Source of the DNA: JAOUGY01 sp963792365
Lineage (GTDB): Bacteria; Actinomycetota; Acidimicrobiia; Spongiisociales; ZC4RG35
Reading direction: 5' to 3'
Assembly: GCA_963792365.1 (NCBI GenBank)
Contig: CAWBVW010000008.1
Coordinates: forward strand, 310,001 to 374,000
DNA: 64,000 nucleotides
A program made the position numbers and the translations under genes. Shown piece by piece: positions 33,659 to 42,032 of the stretch. The stretch's first letter is position 1. Every line of letters begins with the position of its first letter. Under the pieces are notes generated by a model. That model was not told the DNA's origin, ran no database searches, and was given only the letters and a program-made list of their open reading frames with translations.

Positions 33659-35014
33659 TCAGGTGGCCGATACTCCGAGCAAGTCAGGTACACCGCCCCG
33701 CGTCACCACGACCGGGTTCACGCCGTGCTTCTGGACCAGACCCGCGGCGATCGAGGACCGGTTGCCGGTTCGACATATCACCCACACCGGTCTCGAGGCG
33801 TCGAGCCCCTCGGGGAGGCCCATCGCCAGATCGGGGACGTATCGGTGCAGCGAGCCGTCGATGTGCCCCGCCTCCCATTCCTTCGGGTCGCGCACGTCGA
33901 GGACCTGCGGCGGCGCATCAGCGGTGAGCTCATCGGCGAGTTCCTGATGCGAGGCGGTTGCGTGGCTGGTTGTCGGGCGCCCCGATGCGAGCCAGTCGTC
34001 GACGCCGCGAATCACACCGCGAACATCGGTGAACCCGATCCGGGCGAGCTCGGTTGCAGCCAACGAAGCGTCGTCGCTCTCGTCGAGAACCAGGACCAGC
34101 GGCGCGTTGTACTCGAAGAGCCATCCGGTCCATGGCGCAAAGCTGTCGCCCAGCTCGATGCCAATCGAGCCAGGAAAATGGGCAGAGGCAAAGGCCTCGC
34201 GGTTTCGACCGTCCAACACCGACGCTCCGCCCTCGATGAGGGCGGCCGCCGCGTCGGGGCTGAGATCGGCGGGAGGCCGAACGTCGATGGCCGTCGGATC
34301 CTGCTTGTTCGTCGGACCCATGTGGGCGTAGTAGGTGGGGTACGGGACCAGCCCCGAGAGTTGGTCGTCGGCGAATGCCTCCGCGTCTTCGAACCGGTAC
34401 AGCGGGTTCTCCGCCTTCTCCTGACCGATCGTGGAGGTGGTCCGACCGGCTCCCGACGCAGTGCAGAACGATCCCTCGCCGTGGGTCGGGAACACGCCAG
34501 TCTCGTCGGGGAGCCTGCCGAGCCGCTCGAGGCTGCCGAATTGGAGACGTGACAGCTGTCTGGCGTACTGGTTGCCCAACAGGTCGGAACGGCCGGCGGC
34601 GCCGACGAGCAGACTTCCTCCGGTGAAGACCGCCCACTCCTTCCCATCGATCAGGAGGAGATAGCTGGTGTGCTCGGGGGTGTGGCCGGGCGTGTGGAGC
34701 GGGCGGATGCTGAGCCCAGACTCGCCTTCGAGGTCTTCGCCGTGGAATGCCGGCTTGAAGGCAAAAGCGGCTCCGGAGGCGGCGGGCAGCACGAGCTCGG
34801 CGCCGATCCTGGAGGCCAGATCTCGTCCTCCCGAGATGTAGTCGTTGTGCACATGTGTCTCGAGCACATGCGTGGCGGTGAGCCCGCGGTCATCGAGCGC
34901 ATCGAGGAACCGACCAATGTCACGTTGCGGGTCGATCACGACTGCGTGATCACCATGGATTGCGATGTAGGTGGCATCCCCGAGGCTGGGGGTCCGTATC
35001 GAAAGGACTTCCAT
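33659..35014 (-). CDS. CstB-like MBL-rhodanese-rhodanese protein with altered metal site
   Basis: 451 residues, close to CstB (about 445). MBL domain (1-240), a rhodanese-like domain whose loop has no Cys ('LVLVLDESDDAS'), then an active rhodanese with 'VICRTGNRSS'. In CstB this arrangement oxidises persulfides and releases thiosulfate. Unusually, the MBL motifs read 'THVHNDYISGG' (Tyr for the usual His) and 'VFTGGSLLVG' (Gly for the iron-ligand Asp), so iron binding may differ. ATG 35014 has GGGAGAAG upstream. Transcribed towards the DsbD-like gene and divergent from the GntR regulator. Confidence 0.85.
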   Translation of the reverse strand: MEVLSIRTPSLGDATYIAIHGDHAVVIDPQRDIGRFLDALDDRGLTATHVLETHVHNDYISGGRDLASRIGAELVLPAASGAAFAFKPAFHGEDLEGESGLSIRPLHTPGHTPEHTSYLLLIDGKEWAVFTGGSLLVGAAGRSDLLGNQYARQLSRLQFGSLERLGRLPDETGVFPTHGEGSFCTASGAGRTTSTIGQEKAENPLYRFEDAEAFADDQLSGLVPYPTYYAHMGPTNKQDPTAIDVRPPADLSPDAAAALIEGGASVLDGRNREAFASAHFPGSIGIELGDSFAPWTGWLFEYNAPLVLVLDESDDASLAATELARIGFTDVRGVIRGVDDWLASGRPTTSHATASHQELADELTADAPPQVLDVRDPKEWEAGHIDGSLHRYVPDLAMGLPEGLDASRPVWVICRTGNRSSIAAGLVQKHGVNPVVVTRGGVPDLLGVSAT

Positions 35015-35037
35015 TGCCGCTTCTCCCGTCGCGCGAT

Positions 35038-35049
35038 TTGTACGGACAA
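35038..35049. promoter_or_regulatory. TTGTACGGACAA dyad, probable GntR operator (left)
   Basis: Inverted repeat TTGT-ACGG-ACAA between the CstB-like and GntR genes, 24-35 bases upstream of the former's start. It shares the TTGTACG half-site with the copy at 35132-35146. HutC-type GntR proteins bind short GT-rich dyads of this form. Confidence 0.5.
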
Positions 35050-35131
35050 TTTGATAGGATACACGTCGGGTTCTGCACATGGACTCCCACGCCACGATGT
35101 CTCTGGCGAGGGCGTGCGGACCCCCTCGGCG

Positions 35132-35146
35132 TTGGTACGTACAATT
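35132..35146. promoter_or_regulatory. GTACGTAC dyad and TACAAT box at the GntR start
   Basis: TTGGTACGTACAATT holds an eight-base perfect palindrome GTACGTAC (35135-35142) and a minus-10-like TACAAT (35140-35145) only seven bases before ATG 35153. The spacing implies a leaderless transcript whose promoter is covered by the operator, a simple autorepression layout. Confidence 0.5.
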
Positions 35147-35152
35147 CGCACG

Positions 35153-35920
35153 ATGTCCGGTAGCTCTCATACGCTTCGCTCTTCGCCCGACACGCCATTG
35201 TGGAGTCAAGTTCTCGAGGACCTGCGTGAGCGGATCGGCCAGGGTGAGTTTCTGGATCGATTCCCGACCGACCGCGAGCTCGTGGACACATACGAGGTGA
35301 GCAGGCACACCATTCGTGAGGCAGTGCGCCGCCTTCAGATGGAAGGCGTTGTCGATCGGCATCGAGGGCGTGGTTCGACCGTGGTCCAGGCGCCTTTCGA
35401 GCAGCCTCTCGGCACTCTCTACAGCTTGTTCCGCAGCATCGAGGCGACCGGCTCGGAACAGACGTCGCGGGTTCTGGTGAGAGAGCGCCGAAGCGACCCA
35501 GGGGCGGCCCAGGTCCTCGAGTGTGACGTCGGCGCCGCCTTGTTCTATCTCGAGCGCGTTCGTCTGGTGGATGGAGTGCCGATCGCCCATGACCGGGCGT
35601 GGATCCCGTTCGAGGTGGCATCGCCATTGATGGATGTCGATTTCCGCCGAACCGCTCTGTACGACGAGCTGCGGACCAACTGCGGCGCCATCCCCGAAAG
35701 GGGATCCGAATGGATACGCCCCATAGTGCCCGACGGCACCGAATCCAGGCTGTTGCAGATGGCGGCAGGCACCCCGGCGTTCGAGGTCGCTCGGCGCACC
35801 GAGTGGCGGGGCCGGCCTCTCGAATGGCGTGTCACCGTCATCCGTGGTGATCGATACGTGATGCGGGCCAATTGGAGCGGCGGGTCGGCCGACGGCCTCG
35901 CGGTGATCGCCGAGCGGTAG
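35153..35920 (+). CDS. GntR-family regulator, HutC subfamily (UTRA domain)
   Basis: 255 residues. N-terminal winged helix (about 15-85) with the GntR pattern 'FPTDRELVDTYEVSRHTIRE' and 'GRGSTVV'. The C-terminal UTRA ligand domain starts near residue 100 and includes 'ALFYLERVRLVDGVPIAHDR'. Divergent from the CstB-like gene, which it most likely represses. The effector is unknown; a persulfide- or sulfur-related ligand would fit. The open frame runs upstream but ATG 35153 is right at the promoter. Confidence 0.88.
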   Translation: MSGSSHTLRSSPDTPLWSQVLEDLRERIGQGEFLDRFPTDRELVDTYEVSRHTIREAVRRLQMEGVVDRHRGRGSTVVQAPFEQPLGTLYSLFRSIEATGSEQTSRVLVRERRSDPGAAQVLECDVGAALFYLERVRLVDGVPIAHDRAWIPFEVASPLMDVDFRRTALYDELRTNCGAIPERGSEWIRPIVPDGTESRLLQMAAGTPAFEVARRTEWRGRPLEWRVTVIRGDRYVMRANWSGGSADGLAVIAER

Positions 35921-36059
35921 GCAGCGTCCCTCCGGCGAGGGCCCGGCCGACGTGGTGTCTCTGCGCCCAGCGGACCGACCGGTGCGCTGAAGCCGTGACT
36001 CGAGCCACTTGATCTTCAGGCCGGTGTTTGCCGCGGAGGCGGCTGGGTAGGGACCTGGT

Positions 36060-36368
36060 ATGAGTGCCACACGAACCGATGAGATTCCTGACCTCAATCT
36101 CCCCGCCAGCACCGGTCAGACCCTCGAGCGATCATCGTTCCTGGACAAGGTTCCGCTGGTGATCGTGTTCCTGCCTGGACTCGACGACGATCACTCCCGC
36201 AGTCAGATCGCCGAGTTCGACCGGATGCTGTCGGACTTCGGGTCCGAGCGTTCGCAGGTCCTGATCGTCGCGCCGGAGACCGCTCGACGGGTGCGCGAGG
36301 TTGCCGATGAGAGCTCCATCCAGAGGGCAAGCGGAAGCGGCATTGGCCGCCATCCGAGCGATGGGTAG
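36060..36368 (+). pseudogene. Truncated redoxin/AhpC-TSA-like gene
   Basis: 102 codons. The first 75 residues look like the N-terminal half of a peroxiredoxin-type domain ('IPDLNLPASTGQTLERSSF', then 'VPLVIVFLPGLDDDHSRSQIAEFDRM'), but the catalytic Cys position after 'VFLPG' is not Cys and the second half of the fold is missing; the last 20 residues (Ser/Gly/Arg) do not fit. The frame +1 to it carries a short open stretch to 36420 that does not restore the family. A deletion remnant is likely; a small functional protein is the alternative. Confidence 0.45.
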
Positions 36369-36419
36369 CGGATACCTGCAGCCCGAAGAACGGCGCAGCG
36401 GGATCGCCCGACTGATCTG

Positions 36420-37295
36420 TCAGCCGAGACCCAGGAGTCGGATTGCGTTCTCCTTCAGGATGAGCGGCACGGCATCATCCGGGATATCGAGCTTCTCGAA
36501 GTCCGAGAGCCAGCGATCCGGCGAGATGAGCGGATAGTCGGAACCGAACAGCATTTGGGTGCGAAGCATCGATCCGGCGTAGCGGACCAGCTGAGGCGGG
36601 AAGTACTTCGGCAACCATCCCGACAGGTCGATCGACACCTGGTTCTTGTGCATCGCCACCGAGAGAGCTTCGTCCTGCCACGGGAAGCTCGGATGTGCGA
36701 GCACGATCTTCAACCCCGGGAAGTCGACCGCCACGTCGTCGACGTCCATCGGGTTTCCATACTTCAACCTGATGCCACCCCCTCCCGGCAGCCCGGATCC
36801 GATCCCGCTGTGTCCGCTGTGGAAGAGAGCTATCGCTCCGAATGATTCGATGACCTCGTAGAGGGGGTAGGCGAGGCGGTCGTTGGGGTGGAACTGCTGC
36901 AGATTGGGGTGGAACTTGAAGCCTTTGACCATCCCTTTGCTCAACAACTCATTGGCCTCAGCCACACCGTCGGCTCCCCGCCGCGGATCGATACTGGCGA
37001 AAGGGATCAACACGTCGGCGTTGGCGGAGGCGGCGTCGACCACATCCTGGTTGGGGATGCGAGGCTGACCCGTGGTCAATTCGTCGTCGACCGTGAACAC
37101 CACCGCCATCATTTTGCGCTCCCGGTAGTGATCGGCGACGGACTGGCCATCGGGGATGATGGGATCGCCCTTGAAGTAGCGGTTGGCGGCCTCACGCAGT
37201 TCGGGAGAGAGATGGTCGTGGCCGTCGGCGCCGAGTTCGACGTGCACATGGAAATCGATCGCAACGACCTCGTCGAGCGTCAGGCTGTCAGTCAT
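36420..37295 (-). CDS. Amidohydrolase-2 (ACMSD-like) family hydrolase/decarboxylase
   Basis: 291 residues, TIM-barrel metal hydrolase. Metal-ligand motifs are 'DFHVHVE' at the start, 'GFKFHPNLQQFHPND', 'HSGHSG', 'VLAHPSFPW' and the C-terminal 'FGSDYPLISPDRWL' with catalytic Asp. The family includes decarboxylases and hydrolases of aromatic or ring-cleavage intermediates. It follows the acyl-CoA synthetase gene on the same strand by 60 bases and is likely in the same catabolic unit. Confidence 0.88.
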   Translation of the reverse strand: MTDSLTLDEVVAIDFHVHVELGADGHDHLSPELREAANRYFKGDPIIPDGQSVADHYRERKMMAVVFTVDDELTTGQPRIPNQDVVDAASANADVLIPFASIDPRRGADGVAEANELLSKGMVKGFKFHPNLQQFHPNDRLAYPLYEVIESFGAIALFHSGHSGIGSGLPGGGGIRLKYGNPMDVDDVAVDFPGLKIVLAHPSFPWQDEALSVAMHKNQVSIDLSGWLPKYFPPQLVRYAGSMLRTQMLFGSDYPLISPDRWLSDFEKLDIPDDAVPLILKENAIRLLGLG

Positions 37296-37355
37296 TCCGG
37301 GACAACCTACCTTCCGCGACAGGGCGAGGCGACGCGGCAGCGGCGGCGCTGTCGC

Positions 37356-38864
37356 TCACGGCGTGTATCGCTTGCGGAGTTCCGGTTTGAGGATCTTGCC
37401 CGCCCCGCTCTTCGGTATCTCCGCGACGAACACAACCGACTTGGGGATCTTGTAGCGGGCCAGCCGGCCATCGAGGAACGTCAGGAGCTCCTCTTCGTCG
37501 ACCGTGTGGCCGGGCCGGAGCACGACGAGCGCCCGACCGACCTCGCCCCACTCGGCGTCGGCCACACCGATGACGGCGGCTTCGGCGACCGCAGGGTGGT
37601 AGTGCAGCGCATCCTCGACCTCGGCGGGGTAGATGTTCTCGCCACCGGAGATGATGATGTCCTTCACCCGGTCCACGATCGTGTAGTAACCGTCGGCATC
37701 GGTGGTGGCGACGTCCCCCGTGTGGAACCAGTCTCCCGAAAAGGACTCGTCGGTTTCGCCGGGCGCACCCCAGTAGCCGCGCATGACGTTCGGACCAGAA
37801 GCGACTATCTCACCCTGCTCGCCGGGGAGCACATCATTCATTCCGGCGTCGACCAACCGTACGTCGGTGAAGAACGACGGCACGCCCGCCGTCCCTGCCT
37901 TCGTGGTCGAGTGCGGTCCGTCGAGGAACAGCAATCCCGGGGCGGTCTCGGTCATGCCGTAGCCCTGGAGGAACACGATGCCGCGTTCGAGATAGGTCTC
38001 TATGGTGGCTCTCGGGACGGGAGCGCCGCCACAGATCACCGTTCTGATACTGGACAAATCTGCGACTGGCCAGGCATCGGTCTTCGCCATGGCATTGAAC
38101 ATGGTGGGCACGCCGAACATCTGGGTGACGGCGTGACGTTCGATGAGGGACAGGGCGTTCTCCGGGTCGAATGCCGGCTGCAGGAGGAGAGTGCCGCCTT
38201 TTACCAGTACGGGCAGGCTGATCATTGCAAGGGCTGCGATGTGGAACAGTGGCGCCACCACCAGAGCCACCTCGTCGTGCCGGAGGTCGAGGTCCACCAG
38301 CACGTTGGTCGTGTTCCAGGTCAGGTTGCCGTGTGTGAGCATCGCCCCCTTTGGGCGACCGGTGGTGCCGGAGGTGTACATGACGATGGCCACGTCGTCG
38401 AGGCCCACCGGCTCGTCGACCCAGGACGGATCGGCGGTCTCGATGAGTTCGTCGAGCTCGCCGGTCGTGCAGATCACACGATGGTGGGGGAGCGAATGCG
38501 ACGCCCGCTCGAGGATTCCCTGATGGCTCGGTGCCACCAGCACGGTATGCGCGCCGGAATCCGAGAGCACGAACTCGAGCTCCGGAACCGCCAGCCGGGT
38601 GTTGATGGGAACCACGATGGCACCGATCGCACACGCTCCGAACAGGACATCGAAATAGGTCGAGTGGTTTGGACCGAAGTAGGCCACACGATCGCCCCTT
38701 CGGACTCCTCGAGCCCTGAGGGCGCTGGCCACACGAGCCGTACGATCGTCGAGCTCCCGGTACGACGTGGTGGCCGACCCGTCGGTGAGTGCCACCCGCT
38801 CAGGCGTCATTCGGCTTCGCCTGCGGGGCCAGGAGCCAAGCCCTTGATTCTGCACGGTGGCCAC
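37356..38864 (-). CDS. Acyl-CoA synthetase (AMP-forming)
   Basis: 502 residues; activates a carboxylic acid to its CoA thioester. The AMP-binding P-loop 'MYTSGTTGRPKGAMLTHGN' (near 155), 'GYGMTETAP', 'WFHTGDVATTDADGYY' and the C-terminal lysine motif 'PKSGAGKILKPELR' are intact. Length and catabolic neighbours (CoA-transferase pair, amidohydrolase) resemble FadD3, the HIP-CoA synthetase of steroid catabolism, but substrate cannot be set from sequence. GTG/ATG choice at 38864 is uncertain by up to 18 residues ('MTPERVALTDG' is a second ATG). Confidence 0.88.
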   Translation of the reverse strand: MATVQNQGLGSWPRRRSRMTPERVALTDGSATTSYRELDDRTARVASALRARGVRRGDRVAYFGPNHSTYFDVLFGACAIGAIVVPINTRLAVPELEFVLSDSGAHTVLVAPSHQGILERASHSLPHHRVICTTGELDELIETADPSWVDEPVGLDDVAIVMYTSGTTGRPKGAMLTHGNLTWNTTNVLVDLDLRHDEVALVVAPLFHIAALAMISLPVLVKGGTLLLQPAFDPENALSLIERHAVTQMFGVPTMFNAMAKTDAWPVADLSSIRTVICGGAPVPRATIETYLERGIVFLQGYGMTETAPGLLFLDGPHSTTKAGTAGVPSFFTDVRLVDAGMNDVLPGEQGEIVASGPNVMRGYWGAPGETDESFSGDWFHTGDVATTDADGYYTIVDRVKDIIISGGENIYPAEVEDALHYHPAVAEAAVIGVADAEWGEVGRALVVLRPGHTVDEEELLTFLDGRLARYKIPKSVVFVAEIPKSGAGKILKPELRKRYTP

Positions 38865-39186
38865 CCTCGGGTCGACGGCAAGAAACCAGGGTCACGTTAC
38901 CTGCCCATGAGCTCCACACCAGGCCGTCATGCGCCTCGTGTAGCCTAAAGCTCTAGTTGAGATCGAGATCTGGTGTAGTAGGCAGTCTGGGGGCTTTGAT
39001 GATGTATCAAACCATTGGGCGATTGTTTGCGTTCAGGCGATTGGCTCGATGAGGCGATTCTGGACACGGTCCCGACGGCGGGGGTCCCTACGGTTGGGGA
39101 CATGCCGGACGGGGTGCCGCCACGACAGGTCTGGTGAGAGACAACTCCCCCTCAGCGGGCGCCCCGAGTCGACGGCGCGTGAAGAA
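38865..39186. other. Intergenic region with promoter for the acyl-CoA synthetase
   Basis: 322 bases between the CoA-transferase beta stop and the synthetase start, both on the minus strand. No convincing gene. It contains a dyad AGATC-GA-GATCT at 38960-38971 and a perfect 6+5+6 dyad TTTGAT-GATGT-ATCAAA at 38995-39011, both candidate operators for a regulator of this catabolic unit. Confidence 0.55.
38995..39011. promoter_or_regulatory. TTTGAT-N5-ATCAAA dyad
   Basis: Perfect six-base arms around GATGT, about 130 bases upstream of the synthetase start. It looks like a Crp/Fnr-type half-site pair (TTGAT/ATCAA), but with five rather than four central bases, so the cognate protein is unknown. Confidence 0.45.
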
Positions 39187-39996
39187 TCAGGGATCGGACG
39201 CCGAGTCTCGCACTCGTGGTGCGAGGATCCTCACTCGGTGCGCCTCTGCGGTCCGGCGGTGGAGTTCGCGCAGGATCGACAGCTCCTCGGAGGTGGGTAC
39301 GGGGGTTTGCTCCAGATCGTCTACGAAGATCACATCCCACCCCGTGGCGGCCAACACCTGCTCTCGGTCGACGCCGGGGTGCAGAGAGCTCACGACCAGT
39401 TCGTGGGTGTGGGGATCGGGCCGGAGGATCGCCAGATCGGTGATCACGAGCGTGGGACCCCGGCTGGACACGCCCAGCGCCCCGCGTTCGGTGCCCGTTG
39501 GGCCGAATCCCAGCGAGGTGACGAAGTCCACCGCCTGGACGAGAGCGCGAGGATTGTGCTTCATCGTGACGAAGACCTCGGCGCACGAGGCGGCGATCTC
39601 CGGTGCGCCGCCGCCTCCGGGTAGGCGAACCTTCGGGTCGTCGTACCGGCCGATCACGGTGGTGTTGATGTTGCCGAATCGGTCCAGCTGGGCGGCTCCG
39701 AGGAAGCCGATGGAGATCTTTCCACCCTGCAGCCAGTACTGGAACATCTCGGCCACCGACACAGTGGTGAGGGCGGTCTCGGCCAGCTCACCGTCGCCGA
39801 TGGACAGTGGGAGGATGTCGGGCCGCGTCCCGATCGTTCCCGACTCGTAGATCAGGGTGAGATCGGGGGCGTGGGTCAAACGGGCCAGGTTGCAGGCGGC
39901 AGAGGGTGCCCCGATCCCCACGAAGCAGACGTCGTCACTCCGGAGGGCTCGGGCGGCGGCGACGGTCATCATCTCGTCGGGTGTGTGGCCGGTCAC
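39187..39996 (-). CDS. CoA-transferase beta subunit (IpdB/GctB-like)
   Basis: 269 residues from GTG 39996, whose GTGA overlaps the alpha-subunit stop. Class I CoA-transferase fold. 'LTLIYESGTIG' carries the Glu-Ser-Gly segment that usually supplies the thioester-forming glutamate, and a glycine-rich 'RLPGGGGAPEIA' follows. Paired with the preceding alpha subunit. Homologues serve glutaconate CoA transfer or, as IpdAB, ring-D cleavage in steroid catabolism. A longer frame to 40029 would overlap alpha further. Confidence 0.85.
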   Translation of the reverse strand: MTGHTPDEMMTVAAARALRSDDVCFVGIGAPSAACNLARLTHAPDLTLIYESGTIGTRPDILPLSIGDGELAETALTTVSVAEMFQYWLQGGKISIGFLGAAQLDRFGNINTTVIGRYDDPKVRLPGGGGAPEIAASCAEVFVTMKHNPRALVQAVDFVTSLGFGPTGTERGALGVSSRGPTLVITDLAILRPDPHTHELVVSSLHPGVDREQVLAATGWDVIFVDDLEQTPVPTSEELSILRELHRRTAEAHRVRILAPRVRDSASDP

Positions 39997-40808
39997 ACCG
40001 ACGCTCCCAGAACGTGCTCTTTCATCCATTGCGTGAAGTGATCACGTTCTCGAGAGATGCCGTCCCAAGCCTGATAGAAGGCGTTGTCTCTGGAGTAGTA
40101 GCCATGCGCATAGGAGGGCCACGCGCCGTGCGGCACGGCAACCACGGCATCGAGAGCCCAATGTGGGAGCACGACACTGTTGAGGCTCGGCGGGTCGAGA
40201 TCGTCGACGATCTCTTCGACGGTGGCGATGGAGGTCGACGACGCCAGCACGACTTCCTTCTGAACCCCCACTATGCCTTCGATCAACACGTTGCCGTTTC
40301 GGTCGGCACGTTGGGCATGAATGATGCCGACGTCGGGTCGGTGTGCGACGACCGCCGCGAGCTCCTCGCCCGTGAAGGGACAGGTCACCGACCGGATCCT
40401 GTCGTTGACCTCGGGAAGGCTGGTTCCTCGATATCCGCGAAACACGGCAAAGGGGAGCCCGGCAGCGCCGGCCGCCCAGGCGTTTGCCATCGCCGAGTGG
40501 CTGTGCTCCTCGATCTCGAGCGGGAGCGGCCACCGGTGTTCGATCGCGTCGCGGAACCGATGGAGCGACCCGACCCCGGGGTTCCCGGCCCAGGAGAACA
40601 CGAGCTTGCGCGCCGTTCCCATTCCGATCATCTGGTCGTAGATCAGATCCGGAGTCATCCGGATCAACGTGAGGTCGCGCCGCTGCTGTCGGATGATCTC
40701 GTGCCCGGCGGCGAAGGGGATCAGGTGGGTGAACCCCTCGAGGGCCACCGTCTGACCATCCTTCACCAGCGCCGCAATCGCCTCCTCGAGCGTGGTGATC
40801 TCCGCCAT
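39993..40808 (-). CDS. CoA-transferase alpha subunit (IpdA/GctA-like)
   Basis: 271 residues. Typical class I alpha-subunit features: 'LEGFTHLIPFAAGHEIIRQ' near the N-terminus and 'GNPGVGSLHRFRDAIE' around residue 75. Partner of the beta subunit encoded immediately downstream with a 4-bp overlap. Together with the acyl-CoA synthetase and amidohydrolase it suggests degradation of a cyclic carboxylic acid such as a steroid or terpenoid remnant (inference). Confidence 0.87.
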   Translation of the reverse strand: MAEITTLEEAIAALVKDGQTVALEGFTHLIPFAAGHEIIRQQRRDLTLIRMTPDLIYDQMIGMGTARKLVFSWAGNPGVGSLHRFRDAIEHRWPLPLEIEEHSHSAMANAWAAGAAGLPFAVFRGYRGTSLPEVNDRIRSVTCPFTGEELAAVVAHRPDVGIIHAQRADRNGNVLIEGIVGVQKEVVLASSTSIATVEEIVDDLDPPSLNSVVLPHWALDAVVAVPHGAWPSYAHGYYSRDNAFYQAWDGISRERDHFTQWMKEHVLGASV

Positions 40809-41090
40809 CAGAAATCGACGAGGACGGTCTCAACGGAGCTCTGGGATCGAATGTCGAGGCGGTGGGCGTGCTCGACGGTCCCGTCGAACCGGTCGGATCC
40901 GGCGGGGCCGACGCCGATGATCGGCACCTGCGGTCGCATGTCTTCTCCGTTGTTCAGACACCTGTTGCGGTGCGAACGGTTGTCCGTACTGCGCACGGAG
41001 GCTAGTCCCGAGCCTCGGTCGCAATCGGCCGGGTCGGCGCATTCACCTCGTCCGTATGCTGTTGGCGACACCTATCGACGAAGGTCACTC

Positions 41091-41639
41091 GTGGTTCGAT
41101 CCATCGACGAAAGCAACATCGTGTTGACCGGTTTCATGGGAACCGGGAAGACCACCGTTGGGCGATTGCTGGCCGAGCGACTCGGCCTCCTGTTCGTCGA
41201 CACCGACGAGTTGATAGAGGAGCGGCACGGTCCGATACCGGACATCTTCCGAAGCCGAGGCGAAGCGACTTTCAGGGCACTCGAGAGGGAAGTCGCCCTC
41301 GAGCTCGCAGGGTTGCGAGGACTGGTTATCTCGACCGGCGGCCGGTTGATGCTCGATGCCGAGAATGCCTCCACCTTGGGGCAAACCGGTCCGGTGTTCT
41401 GTTTGGTCGCCAAGCCGGACACGATTCTGCGGCGGGTTGGTTCCGGGGTATCGACGTCCCAGCGACCCTTGTTGGCCGGCGATGACCCCCTCGAGCGGAT
41501 CGTGACCCTCCTCGAGGACCGGAAGGCCCGATACGGGCAGTTCCTCCAGGTGGAGACGGAGTGGCGCTCGCCTGCGGAGGTCGTCGACGAGTTGGTGGAA
41601 CGGATCGAGTTCGAGCTCCGGCAGTCGTCTCAGGATTGA
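41091..41639 (+). CDS. Shikimate-kinase-like P-loop kinase
   Basis: 182 residues. Walker A 'GFMGTGKTT' at residues 14-22 and 'DTDELIEERHG' match shikimate kinase, as do 'FRSRGEATFRALEREV' and the adenine-side 'RRPLL'-like 'SQRPLLAGDDPLERI'. The conserved GGG substrate motif reads 'STGGRLML', a deviation. GTG 41091 follows AAGG; a far longer open frame upstream is overlap with the CoA-transferase genes. No other aromatic-amino-acid genes are near, so this may be a paralogue with another substrate. Confidence 0.75.
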   Translation: MVRSIDESNIVLTGFMGTGKTTVGRLLAERLGLLFVDTDELIEERHGPIPDIFRSRGEATFRALEREVALELAGLRGLVISTGGRLMLDAENASTLGQTGPVFCLVAKPDTILRRVGSGVSTSQRPLLAGDDPLERIVTLLEDRKARYGQFLQVETEWRSPAEVVDELVERIEFELRQSSQD

Positions 41640-41670
41640 ACACAATGGACACTGTGTGCGGATCGAATCG

Positions 41671-41877
41671 TCAGTTGGCTTCGGTTGTGCCGGTCAGCTC
41701 GTCCTCGAGCTCATCGGCACCGTCTTCGACCTGATCTGCGCCCTCTTCGAGGCCATCTTCCATCTGCTCCACCTCTTCATCGGTGGTGACTCCGTCGTTG
41801 TCCTCGTCCGCGCACGCTGCGAATGTCAGCGGCATGGTGGCGACCAGTGCGGCCGCAATCAGCTTTTTCAGTTGCAT
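41671..41877 (-). CDS. Acidic mini-lipoprotein with EF-hand-like loop
   Basis: 68 residues. Signal peptide ends in a lipobox-like 'TFAAC'. The mature part is almost entirely acidic; immediately after the Cys, 'DEDNDGVTTDEE' fits the EF-hand calcium loop D-x-D-x-D-G-x5-E exactly. GGAGGGAG precedes ATG 41877. A longer frame to 42033 has no support. Surface calcium or metal binding is plausible; family unknown. Confidence 0.65.
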   Translation of the reverse strand: MQLKKLIAAALVATMPLTFAACADEDNDGVTTDEEVEQMEDGLEEGADQVEDGADELEDELTGTTEAN

Positions 41878-42032
41878 CGTTGTCTCCCTCCAATTTCGAT
41901 CGGCGCCCACCGGGGCGCCGAAGTCCAGTTCCCACCCGATCGGCGAGGCGCCAAACGTCGGCTGACGGGCGGCAATCCTCCACAATCGACGGGATCTGCG
42001 ATCGTTACGTCGGACCCGTGTGATGAGGAGCA

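Noticed and set aside
34670..35152. Upstream extension of the GntR frame
   Set aside because: It is antisense to the CstB-like gene and passes through the divergent promoter.
36888..38948. Plus-strand 686-codon frame
   Set aside because: Antisense to the amidohydrolase and acyl-CoA synthetase, both well supported; no domain recognisable.
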